64,000 nucleotides of DNA from Rhyacophila brunnea (Eukaryota; Arthropoda; Insecta; Trichoptera; Rhyacophilidae), in NCBI GenBank assembly GCA_022495005.1, contig JAGYXB010001002.1, positions 2,666,001 to 2,730,000 on the forward strand, written 5' to 3'. Positions 38,491 through 49,507 of the stretch are shown piece by piece. Made by a program: the position numbers and the translations under genes. Under the pieces are notes generated by a model. That model worked only from the letters and a program-made list of their open reading frames with translations. It was not told the DNA's origin and ran no database searches. Numbering within the stretch: position 1 is the first letter of the stretch; each line of letters opens with the position of its first letter.

Positions 38491-39037
38491 AAAAAAATCG
38501 GTGTGTGTACTCATGTACGCGCATTAGGAGTTATACTTCTTTGGCGTAACAAAACAAAACTTGTGATAAACTAGATTCTTTGACTAGCTCTTAATTATCT
38601 TGTTAAATTACACACTCAAGAGAAAGGACCGCTTATTGGAACACTGTCAGTTTATTTTTAAACACTTTAACTTGAATTACTAAATTAAATATTTTTTTCT
38701 CGTTGTTTTTATTTTTAAAGTACAAACTGTCACTGACGTTTAATCGTTTGTTAACGTAAGGAATTGCAAATGGCCGACAATAATAAATTCGCTGCTTAGG
38801 CAACAGAACAATTCTAAACTATAATATTATACTGTATAATCGTCACAATTTCAGTATCATACTGTGGCGTTAAGATAGTGCGTTCGGCTGATAACCGAAC
38901 AATCGGTGGTTCGAATCCAATCGAGTGCGTTTTATTTCGTGTGAAAAAATAAATTATGTGTTACATATCACACGCCAAAAATACACTCTAATTTGATTTC
39001 CCAAACGCGTCAAAAGAAGTATAACTTCAAAAAATAT
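38491..39037 (+). mobile_element. Inverted-repeat element with a tRNA-Ile-like module, copy 2
   Basis: This is the same layout as 31221-32060 but more compact. The left block is tcggtgtgtgtactcatgta with ggagttatacttctttggcg, and the right block is gcgtcaaaagaagtataact followed by tc. The inverted ends pair over about 18 bases (AGTTATACTTCTTT plus a GCG-type extension). The interior blocks are colinear with copy 1. There is no coding. Confidence 0.75.
38861..38929 (+). ncRNA. tRNA-Ile(GAT)-like module inside the repeat, copy 2
   Basis: The anticodon stem-loop TTCGG-CTGATAA-CCGAA (GAT at 38890-38892) and the B-box GGTTCGAATCC are identical to copy 1, while surrounding bases differ. The acceptor stem does not form. 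It is best read as a conserved tRNA-derived part of the repeat. Confidence 0.55.
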
Positions 39038-39609
39038 TAAAAAAAAAAAACTGGTATTTCGGTATCAAAAACTATTGCAATCCCTATGGTCCAAGAATTG
39101 TGGGAGGAAATGTTCCTAGATTCATGAAGAATAATACATGAAATAATACTCGAAATTTTCAGTTTCCTAGATGCCCGCGATGATATCTCAGCTACTACAT
39201 AGATGTCGTTATATAGTACATTTTTAAAAGAAACTGTCTTGTTAAAGTTCTTCAATGGTGTACTAACAGCTAAAGTATTCAAGCTCCCAAAAAAACAGGA
39301 GGTACTTAATTATTTTTAATACTTAACGGTAATGCGGCAAATACTTTGCTACTGCATTGCTGTTCATTAATTTCAATACTGCTTAGTAACTCGGCAAACA
39401 AATTTTCCACTAAAATCTTTCCTGTGGGATTAAAAATATGTTTAAAATAACATTACATTTGATAACTCTTAACTTTTTACTTAAACTTAAGTTTTAGTCA
39501 AAATCGCAGCACTAGATTTTTTCAAATGAAAATATTATTCTTTCAAATCATAAATGATTACAATGAGTCTCTCAAACGATATAATAAAAATGTATCAAAG
39601 AATTGTTAA
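39038..39609. other. Unassigned DNA between repeat and mariner
   Basis: Open frames exist on both strands (81 codons on the minus strand at 39037-39282), but they match no known family. Confidence 0.4.
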
Positions 39610-39611
39610 TA

Positions 39612-40910
39612 CGAGGGTGGGTCAATAAGTCCTTAGAAAAGCCGACAGGTGGCGCGACTAGTACTGTAAGCGGTTTGTTTTCATGCAGCGGCACTGCCGA
39701 TTCAGTATGCTGCGAAGTTTCAATCAGATTGGTCGGGTTGTTGTGTGTTTCTCGTACATTTAAAAAAAAAATTTTGCTTGTGGAAAATGGAAAAATGGAA
39801 AATGGAGAAAATTGAGTTTAGAGCTGTTATTAAACATTTTAATATAAAAGGGTTAACAGCAAAGGAAATAAAAAATGAGTTGGATTTAGTTCACGGCATA
39901 TCTGCTCCTTCACTTGCAACTATTTATAACTGGTTAAATGAATTTAAACGTGGTCGTACATCAACAAAGGATGAACCACGCTCAGGACGTCCTGTAGAGG
40001 TGACTACACCAGAAATGATCAATAAAATCCACGATATGGTGTTGAGTGACCGAAGATTAAAGTTGAGTGAGATAATTGAGGTTACAGGGATCTCAAAGGT
40101 AGCGTCATTTCTATTTTACATGACAAATTGGGCATGAAAAATATTTCTGCAAGATGGGTGCCGCGTTTGCTCACAGTCGACAATAAACGCAATAGGGTGG
40201 TGGCCTCTAAAGCCCTGTTGTCGCTCATGCAACGCAATCCGGATGAATTTTTTCGTCGCTTTGTGACTGTAGATGAAACATGGATACACCACACTACTCC
40301 CGAGACGAAAGAACAGTCAAAGCAGTGGATTGCGAAGGCAAACCATGACCAAAGAAGGCGAAAACCGTAAAATCAGCTGGTAAGGTTATGGCTACTGTAT
40401 TTTGGGATGCACGTGGAATTATTTTCGTTGACTATTTGGAAAAAGGAAAAACAATAACAGAGGATTATTATGCATCTTTATTGGACCAGCTAAAAACAAA
40501 ATTGAAGAAAAACGGCCTCATTTAAACAGGAAAAAAATCCTCTTTTATCAGGACAATGCCAGTGTTCACACATGTTTACGATCAATGGCTAAAATTGAAG
40601 AATTGAAGTTCGAATTGGTCGACCACCCACCGTATTCGCCAGATTTAGCCCCAGTGACTTTTTCCTTTTCCCAAACTTAAAAAAATGGCTAAGTGGACAA
40701 CGTTTTTTTTCAAATGAAGAAGTCATCGATCGGACAAATGCTTATTTGAGGACCTTCCGAAAACTTATTTTTCTGACGGTTTAAAAAAAATTGAGAAACG
40801 TCTTACCAAGTGTATTGAGCTCCAAGAAGATTATGTTGAGAAATAAAAAAATAAAATAAAATAAAAACTGTTTTAATGCTTTTTTCTAAGGAATTATTGA
40901 CCCACCCTCG
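39612..40910 (+). mobile_element. mariner transposon, full length but decayed
   Basis: Terminal inverted repeats are CGAGGGTGGGTCAATAAGTC at 39612 and, inverted, the same with one mismatch (AAT for AAG) ending at 40910. The match extends about 29 bases. The element is 1299 bp, the usual mariner size, and is flanked by TA at 39610-39611 and 40911-40912, the expected target duplication. It holds one transposase gene in the plus direction. Confidence 0.96.
39787..40846 (+). pseudogene. mariner transposase, DD34D type, with several frameshifts
   Basis: The transposase cuts and joins the element at TA sites. The start chosen is the ATG at 39787, in frame with FRAVIKHFNIKGLTAKEIKN and the helix-turn-helix region SAPSLATIYNWLNEFKRGRT, followed by the linker motif EPRSGRPVE. 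A one-base loss near 40097 shifts the frame at ISKGS. The next frame carries ARWVPRLLT and the catalytic VTVDETWIHH (Asp at 40272-40274). Further shifts occur near 40331, 40512, 40653 and 40745. Between them stand VMATVFWDARGIIFVDYL, LFYQDNASVHTC (Asp at 40552-40554), and YSPDLAP followed by DFFLF (Asp at 40656-40658). The spacing of the last two Asp residues is 34 residues once the lost base is allowed for, which is the mariner DD34D signature. All catalytic Asp codons survive, but no frame encodes the whole about 350-residue protein. It is therefore inactive. Confidence 0.93.
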
Positions 40911-43900
40911 TACGTGTACGATTGCATATATTTTTATCAATTGCCTAACTTGACGTAAAGCTTCAAAAACCGTCGTTTTCTCAACTCGACCACTATGATT
41001 TTAATCTTGATTAAACCAATGAAATAGTGAGTAAATAAATATATACAAATAATAATAAAAGCAAATTTTTTCTCGACATTTATTTTTGAAATGTTTTATT
41101 CAATTTCATTTTCTACAAGTTTTGAGACAAATAAATCGTAGATAAACTTTTGATTAAATAATATATATCAATGTTAAGTGGCATTTTTTGAATTATATGA
41201 AAAGTTTTATGATACAATATTTGTTATTGAATATAAAACTCATATGATCCATAGTTTTGAGAATACTTGACAATAAGAATTACAGTTTTACTTATGAAAT
41301 ATTAGAAGTACCCATTTAATAATATAATTTACTGTATAAACGTATTTTTTTCACAATATTCTAGAGTCTAGATAAAGCGAATACGGGTTTTAATAATTTA
41401 TTAATATATTATTACATACTTACCCACATGGCTTTTAAAAAATATGTTATTATAAAAAAAAATACTATTGATTAAGGGTATTTTGGTGGAATTTTAATTT
41501 CAATTTCAATAATTGGGCCGGTGAGTGTGCATTATCAAATATGTATAATAATTAAAGTTGCGTTTATGGATTCAAACTCTATTATAATAGTTCATAAAAG
41601 ATTTTTTTGTTAATAATTATACAATATTACATTTGTTTATATTGACAGCTATTTCAAGATATTGCCTAAGAAACGTATATTAAGATCGCTCTAGGCATAT
41701 AGTGTTTTAAGATAGAAAACTCAAAAATCGTAGAATTAAAAAAAAACTTTGTTTTTTAAACGATTAAAATACACTGGCTTACTTTTATCATGTCACCTCT
41801 AAAGTAATTAATAATTGTGGTAAGCTATGATAACGAAATCTTAAAAATCTTAGATGCAACTCACATTTTTATTTGATTATAAGCTTGTATTTACTTGAGG
41901 GTTGAAGTTTTTTCAAAGAAATTGTGGTTAAAAAAACTTTCAGCATTCTTTTCTTTAAAACCACAAACAAAAGAATAGGTACTTATATTATTTTATTTGG
42001 TCATTATCTTTCTCACAAAGGATAATCATATTAAAATCTCGATGGAATTAGTCTACAAAATCCACAAGGCATTATGTTATATAGATTCTTGAATTATAAA
42101 TGATATTATAATATTATTTGCTATAATATCGTAGGATTTACTATTTTATATATAATTTTCATGTTATTAAAAAATATGTGCTTTAAGATATATTTTAATA
42201 TCTATAGAGTACATTATTTGATTAAAAAATCAAGACGTCTTTTGTATAAATTTTTGTGGGCTCACTAAACATTGAATGCTTGGTTATAATTATTATCATA
42301 AGAAGTTTTAAATAACACACGTACTTCCCAGCTAAATGCAACTTTGTAATTGCTTCACTTCAGTGTCTACACCCGATAAAGGTCATTTATTTAAAGTCAG
42401 CATTTTTAAGCAAATTGACTATTAAAAATATTAAATGATAAATATCTATGCACTTTTCTACGAAACTCAAAGGTTTTAGTGACAATTTACGCGGGCTGTC
42501 AAAAATTACTTTATGGTGATATTATACCTTTCAATGTTGTTTACCTTTTTAAATTATTTGACTAATATATTTAAATCAAACACTAACGCAACAGAAGCAT
42601 TAACATTAAAAAAACTACTTATTACTACTCACATATTGATTTCATAATAATGCACTGGTCAGTCATAATTAATTTAACCTTTATAACGTTTTATAATTAA
42701 TTACAATAGTTACTACGTTTTAGGTATTATTAAAAAAAATGATGAATGAACTATTTGTATAATAATTAATTTAACATTATTATACTCGTACCTACAACCT
42801 TAACGTATTATTAAATATGATACATTGTATGCATAATCTAGAATACGCTAATGAAGATTTAATATAGGCATTAGTCTACTTTACAAGAAAGCATTTTTTT
42901 ATCGTAGTAATTTCTCATATTTCCTAAAATTAAGTATTATATCTTTATAAGTTTTGCAGGCAAAAATTAATAAAACATTGAAGATTTATCGATTGAATAA
43001 TTAAAACATAGGTAGGAATGAGACGATTAATTTTATTCCTTCTACTTTCCTTTTGGGAGAATCTCATTTTAATAATCGTTTTTGGCATGAATAAGAACCG
43101 TTATTAATCAAAGTTAATATTCTGCGTAAATTTTCTTTATTAAAATTGTGAAAAATTTCAATACTAAATATTTTTCTTGGCTTTTCAGCTTTCCCTTTCC
43201 GTATGTTTGTAATCTTGTAAATCCTATCGAATATTGACCAATACATTACATTCATGAAAATTATTTTAACGTATATTTCAACTAACACACAATATGTTGC
43301 AATCATACTACTCAACATTAAATGAATGACACACTTTAATAATATTATTGTTGAAAAATAAACATTAGAGCAATAATAATTGTCATCGTTTCCTCAATCA
43401 TAACTAAATCATTAGTGTCTGCTTTGATTTGTAACTATGACAATATCTATTGTTATAAATGTACTGCGTTAATATAAAAAAGGCCATATATGAATCCTAA
43501 CTCAACTAATCGATTCCATCACGAGACGAACTACTATTGTCACGAATTATTACTCGAAATACTCGTAGTAATCTCTTGGCCATATCAATCTCACCAGTAT
43601 ATCATTAGACGCGATATTAATCTCGACGTTTACATCTTTATTACAGTATTATTTCATTTTTGTACAGACGTGATTCGTTCCCACATCATCAACTTCCAAA
43701 CATACTTGAACACGAATATTATGAAATGGTAAGTGTGTATATACTACGATGCAATAATTATTATCTTACGTAGTATCTATTTTATGAGGTAAATACGTGG
43801 TCTTTTAAAACTTAACAACTTAAACCGTACAAAACCTTCCGTAATTTGGTGACCAGCTTGTTTCGTGGTTTGGTTGAGTACAATTAAGTATTTTTTCTTA

Positions 43901-44719
43901 AGCGATTGTTTCTATTTATATGTCTAACGACCACGTTCAACCTCATATAATATTACTATTAGTGTTTTTATGAGTATTTTATTATTATTATTGTTATAAA
44001 TTTAAAAAAAAAATAGTTATATTTGAAAACTATACAGTAAAAATCACTAAAATATTAATTCAATAATTAACCCATTAAGATGAAATAACCATTATTAAAA
44101 ATATATACCTATATTTGAAATAATAATATAATCAAGCTAGTACAAAAAATGTTAAATCACTATTTTTTATTGTTATTTACATTTATAGCAATCATACAGT
44201 ATCATGATTTATAGCAAAGTTATTTAAAATTATCCAAACAGCAATAAGCTACAGAATTAAAAAAAACATAACTTAATAATAATTCAATGTAATAGTGTAC
44301 AAATCAAAATAAAAAATATAAACCAAATAAAATGTATCATGGGTACTGCTAAAAGTTGACAAGTCTCGAAATCATGTTATAGAGTAATTGCAATTTGAAG
44401 TTTAATATTCCCTCTAAGATCAGGCATAATGCTAATTTTTTTGTAGGTACATAATGTGCATGTATATATCGCATCACCTTGAATTTTTTTTCTAGCATTC
44501 ATATTTATATAGACACATAATCCGTTGTTCACTCTAATTACCCAAATTATCGATTTACCAACTTTTGGCAGCACCCATGATATTTAGGTAATATCCACGT
44601 TACAATTTAATAGTGATTTATCACTACTCAAGAAGAGATTTTTGTCTTTTTTTTTACAAGAAATTAATTTTAGTCACTTTTTCAACTTAGTAGTCCATAA
44701 TACACATTGTTTTTCTATG
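40911..44719. other. Unassigned AT-rich DNA
   Basis: No gene or recognised repeat. Open frames of 80-84 codons at 43064-43318 and 43490-43732 lack motifs. Confidence 0.5.
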
Positions 44720-44805
44720 ACATTAAATTTTTTGCCCAACCCGAGATTTGAACTCGAGAAAATTATAAGCTTAACACGTAGCCGCTCGACTACCATGGAA
44801 TTACC
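44720..44805 (-). repeat. tRNA-derived SINE head, minus strand
   Basis: On the minus strand AGTCGAGCGGCTACGTG is followed by a T-arm-like TCGAG-TTCAAAT-CTCGG with five pairs (one wobble). Then comes GTTGGGCAAAAAATTT, which parallels GGTCTGGCAAATACACAT at the head-body junction of the 10130-10345 SINE. The acceptor stem does not pair, so it is not a functional tRNA. Confidence 0.55.
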
Positions 44806-45469
44806 TATGTTAATTAATAATAAATAATTGGTTTTGTAATAACACGATTGATTAAATAATATTGTTTTACGATAATGAAAACACACTGACAGTGATTTGT
44901 ACATTTTTAAGAATGTTTACATAATTATTTTAACAATCGAGTTTATAAACGTGATTTATAGCCGGAAATTTGATTATAGTGATGAAACTATTGTTCTTTT
45001 GCAACGGTTTTACTATTATGAGTATATTCCAGGTATTCCGCTACTACAATTTATATCTCATTACAAAGCATTTCAATCAAATATACACGTTCACTATTGC
45101 GCTGGCACGCTAGCGGCAGTCGTAAAAAGCCTCGCGAATTCACCAACCCTTTTATTTACGGAATATACAAATGTAGATAAAGGTTAAATCAAAACAAAAA
45201 GCGGTCGTTAAATGCATTAGATTCCACTCGGCTGTGAGTGCGACATGCGATTTAAAACTTACCTTAATGACACAAAACAACCATTCCGCTTCTCTACGAC
45301 CGTTTATATCCACGTGTATTTGAATTAACGTCAATGTTTTGTAGCGGTGAAGAATTTAAAATCGTTCCTAATGAAATTACTCAATCGAAATTTCTTATGC
45401 AATGCTTCTTTGTAATTATAAATAACTAAAAGCAGATTTAAATACTTTTGTAAGTGATTAATCAACATC
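44806..45469. other. Unassigned DNA
   Basis: A 96-codon frame at 44897-45187 starts with a hydrophobic stretch but shows no recognisable domain. No gene can be supported. Confidence 0.4.
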
Positions 45470-46310
45470 ATCATCAGTGGCCTAAGTCGGCTCACATATC
45501 AAAACTAGTCTCGTCTGCAACGTGTCAAATACGGCGATGTGACGTCATCGTTATTCACAAAATACACGTTGTCAAATGGAGCTCCGCACATTGGTAGAAT
45601 TCAACTTTTTAGTTTGAAAAAAAAACATCTAGTGCTGCTAGCAACAAATTGCATGCGTCTCGAGCTGCGATTCAAAACGCCAGAATGCATACGCACCCCT
45701 ACGAATTGGTAATTCTTATACCAACTTGCCGGTCGCCGCATCCCAATAAATCCACGTAATCCACGTAAATCCACGTAACTGTCGCTACGTGTCTATGTGC
45801 GCGGTCTTCATATGCAACATCAGAGCAACATTCTTAGTAGGTTTGATTTATGACTGTGCGGCAGATGGGCAAGTTAAGATGTGAGACCCGGCTAACAGCA
45901 CAGGTCGAATCTTAGCCTCTTATAAGATCTCCAACTCCCCCCGTCCTGGACCAATGTCTTCAAGGTATCTGCGCCAGCCGTTCTAGCATCTTTGTTGACA
46001 CCGTCCAACTACAGAAGATCTGAGCCTGCCAGTCAACCTCCAACTGTCAGGTCTGGTATCCAGAATTTACTTAGGCGGTTGAATACTGTCCGTTTTTGCT
46101 CACACATGGTTGGCTTGGAGTCTACTAAATCTAATAAATTAGGAGAGACATTCATGAATTGGAAGAAGTTATAGAGCTCTAGGTTATGCTGAAAACGCCA
46201 TTCTTTTCCTTCTAGCATGAGTCCATATATCACATTCAACACCTTCTTCTTATATATATCGAGCACACACTCATCGGTTTCGATGAGAGTCCAACTCTCC
46301 GACAATTCTT
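45470..46310 (-). pseudogene. Non-LTR reverse transcriptase C-terminal half and 3' end
   Basis: On the minus strand the frame at 46305-46033 reads SESWTLIETDECVLDIYKKK, VLNVIYGLMLEGKEWRFQHN and LELYNFF. This is the post-palm region of insect non-LTR retrotransposons (compare YGSETWTLT...LRKIFGP...W). It then breaks into other frames with GWRRYLEDIG and EAKIRP. The last about 400 bases, ending with CCACTGATGATGATGTT, look like a 3' tail. The palm with the YADD-type motif is missing, so this is a 5'-truncated, decayed copy. Confidence 0.75.
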
Positions 46311-46689
46311 ACGGCAGAAGAAAATACACAAGCGATGATTTTATTTCACGTGTTTGACAAATCTGGCATATATAACCGAACTAATATGAAGGCACCTGGA
46401 TGCTTAGATCACTATTAGTATAATAATATTCGTTATAAAAAATAATATGTCTGTTTTGTTCATAGACTTAACATAACTTATAATGAGTCCAATATTTTAG
46501 TACCTTTTCATACAATTAGGTAAACTGTGTATACACTTTATTTTATTCTAAAATTAGTATCTTTCTACTGTCATAAGTGTGTAAATTATTAATGGAAAAA
46601 ACATACAGAGTACCTACACCAAAATGATATTCCATATATTATAAAAAGTAAGTCTAAATGTAACTACTTTATCATAATGTCATAATCAC

Positions 46690-46905
46690 CATCATCCTGA
46701 GTGACACCACAACCCAGGCCGGGTCCTAGCTTCCTCCATAAACCTCCATCACCTCGGACCCTCAGCCAGTATCCACCAGCTGTCTATATCTGCTGCTCTA
46801 GAATGTTTGTTGATACCCTCCAACTACCGGAATTTGTGCTTGCCAGTCGACCTCTGACCAACATTCTCATATTGCGAGAATGGACATTATTCATTGGATA
46901 GTCTC
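46690..46905 (-). pseudogene. Non-LTR reverse transcriptase C-terminal fragment, second copy
   Basis: On the minus strand fragments such as RFMEEARTRPGLWCH followed by a GATGATGGTGATTATGA tail correspond to the final residues and 3' end of a non-LTR protein. The same terminal motif is seen at 18930-19200 (FFKEAKTR..GLYCHT). Upstream, GRLASTNSGSWRVSTN resembles the region at about 45960-46040. The copy is short and frame-broken. Confidence 0.55.
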
Positions 46906-47170
46906 TATTCTCGAGACATGTCCCACACATTATAATCTACCAAGTGGTTATTAGTAAATAAAATAACATCAATTCATAATAAATACACATTTTTCATATA
47001 TATTTCTAGTAATGTATATAAATATAGCCTACCAATAAAAAAATAAAAAATCCAGTGCTTATAATAATCCATTAGTAGTATTTCCTTTATAAATGTATGT
47101 CATATCGATGTCATGAGCTTTCAAATATCTTACAATAAGAAATTTAATACATTATGTATAACAACCACTA

Positions 47171-47345
47171 CTACTTTACCCTTTTATGATTTAGTAAGAG
47201 AGCACAGGGCATGCACATGATCACGCCACTTTCCTCGATCCATCGCCATTTGCATGTAAGACCTGCAGCATGTGGATCGCTTTTTTGTAGTCCTCTGCAG
47301 AGGAGCTTCAAATACCGTTTATTCAACATAATTATATGTTTATGT
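47171..47345 (-). pseudogene. Possible non-LTR reverse transcriptase tail
   Basis: On the minus strand the frame MAMDRGKWRDHVHALCSLTK ends in a stop. D.G.WR..VHALC is a common final motif of insect non-LTR retrotransposon proteins. Only about 25 codons support the call, and the surroundings show no further motifs. Confidence 0.4.
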
Positions 47346-48300
47346 ATATCTCTGAAAAGAGGCATATAACCAGAATAAACGTCTCACCATTTGAGTTTTT
47401 ATTATCAATGTCTCTACCGAATCATAAATATAAACTTATATTATTAAAAGTATTTTAATTAATACGCTTGATTGATAAATAAATATTTGTAAAAATTGTT
47501 TAGCAATATACAATATTAGTACCAACCAAAGGTATATTGTTCTGCAATTAATATTCATTGCAGAATAAATAATTTTCACACTACGTAATTTAAAATGAAA
47601 GGATGTAATCAAATTTCAATTAGTAAAAATATTAATTTATTAAGAAGGAATTGTTATTAATAAATAATATTTTGTACCAAAAACTGACCTCTACCTACAT
47701 TATAATAAGGATAGTGCTAAATATCAGAAACGTACCATTTTACGTAAATAACATACCATTTTTTTTGTTCAGATATTGAATGGAATTATTTACCTTGTAC
47801 ATATTATATTATATTTTATCAGGCTTAATGCATAACTGCCTTATTAACGACTGACAGTGATTACAATAATTAATATATATATGTATTTGACATTATTTTA
47901 TTAAACTATTAATCAGTGGCTGGTAAAAAAAAATAATGAATAAATTTGAATCAAAAAAATATTTCTCTGTCGCTATTTCAATGCAAAGAAAATCTTTTGA
48001 AATCTAAAATAGTTCATTATAAAATATATATTCATAGAAAATATATTGAATTTAAAGTATTACTATGCTTTCAAATATTAAATATTATTTTTAGTAAGTA
48101 CCTATCCTTCAGCCAAAGTCGTCTGGACTATTTCGTTTTATATTATATTGTCTGGAGTTGACGTCATATTGTTGTTTATTTGTCCTCTTGAATGTTTGCT
48201 GTCGATATAAGGTTGATTCAATGTGTCAACATAATATTGAACACTCCACTGTTATAGCTAGATAATAAAATAGTTCTCAGTGTAAGCGCAACAATTTTTC
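47346..48300. other. Unassigned AT-rich DNA
   Basis: No gene or repeat is recognised. Confidence 0.5.
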
Positions 48301-48703
48301 TCGCGGGAAATTCCCACATCCACGGCGTCCTGCAGTCTCTTGCTAACGTTATACCGACCGTTACCTTCCGTTACATGTATAGACCAATTCATATTAGATG
48401 ACCTATGTTATATTCTAATTTTATCTGTATTTTTCATATTGCACTCTTCATATTTAACTTATTTTAGCACCATTATACATTTTTTAAATATAATAATAAT
48501 AATATCAATAAATATTTGTTGCATAGTAATAATAATATCAGTAGTATATAATTTCAGTGAGACGTGCTTGTGTGGAAAATATGTTACTATTTGGTTAATT
48601 TTGCCCAGTAATCACCCACGCGGAAGAGTTAAATATAATTCTTTGAAACCACAAGCTTGCATTCGATTCTTGCTTCTTACTGTCGAACAATATCTTCTTG
48701 GCT

Positions 48704-48850
48704 ACGTGTTAAAACTGTGAACTAACAAGATCCTCCCATTTTTAATCGCACTTCGATTATAGCGCCTTCTGGTTAGCGACGAGTTGTCCACGTGTTAAAA
48801 CTGTGAACTATTAAGACCCCTCCTATTTAGTCGACGAAAGCGACTTCCGG
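48704..48850 (+). repeat. Tandem duplication of about 86 bp
   Basis: The sequence acgtgttaaaactgtgaact at 48704 recurs at 48790. The bases after it are alike but diverged in both units (aagatcctcccattt against aagacccctcctattt, and a shared cttc(t/c)gg). It is a decayed two-unit tandem repeat next to a less AT-rich stretch. No gene is seen. Confidence 0.65.
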
Positions 48851-49179
48851 CTTGTGCCTAAATCTTTTTGTTGAACAGTACATAGGTATTGTTTTTTCAA
48901 TTGTCTATATACATAGCATAGACCCACTTGGATAGGTGAATATTTAAGAACCAATCATTTTACGAAGTATATTTATTTATTATGTGTCAATAGTGTCTAT
49001 AATTTAGAGAAGAGTGTGAAAATGCTATATTTAATTTCGTTAATAATTATTAATAATTTCATCAATTAAAAGTTTCTAACAATAATATAATATTTAAATA
49101 TAATACATATGGATATGTACTACTTAATTAGATTTTAAAGCAATAATAATATTATTTTACCAATAAAAATATATGTTTC

Positions 49180-49507
49180 GCTCAGCTATCGGAGCGTGTC
49201 CTAAATCATCCCTGTGTGCTGTAGTTCTGATACGCGCGCGCTTTGACTAATACAGCCTTCGCGGCGAAAGGGTCCGCGGCGCTGGAGCCTTCCAGTTAGT
49301 ACGCGTTCGCCACGCCGGAAAGCTTTACCTTCGATAACGGAATTTCCCTGCGTTAAGTAAATTCGTTTAACGAAAGTTTTCGCGCACTTTCATATTCGGT
49401 TAAAAGTTCGTTAGCTCACTTGATTTGTTTAACTCGTTGGTGCTTCTATGGTATACACTTTGTTGATTGATATTTAACGTGTTTTTATTTCAGTTTTTGT
49501 TCTACAG
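49180..49507 (+). promoter_or_regulatory. Candidate promoter and 5' UTR exon
   Basis: This is the most CG-dinucleotide-rich stretch of the window (gcgcgcgctttgac, gcggcgaaagggtccgcggc, cgttcgccacgccgg). It is followed within 200 bases by TTTCAGTTTTTG, whose TCAGT fits the arthropod initiator, and by CTACAG/GTATGT at 49507/49508, a good splice donor. Alternatively ttatttcag is an acceptor and the 17 bases before the donor are a tiny exon. No coding follows in the window, so a downstream exon would lie in the next kilobases or beyond. The call is an inference from composition and signals only. Confidence 0.3.

Noticed and set aside
39037..39282. 81-codon minus-strand frame and opposite plus-strand frame between repeat copy 2 and mariner
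   Set aside because: Both strands look weakly protein-like, but neither shows a known motif. They could be an old element.
48340..48720. 126-codon plus-strand open frame
   Set aside because: It is dominated by Ile, Leu, Phe and Ser from AT-rich DNA and overlaps the start of a tandem repeat. It shows no motif and no conservation clue.
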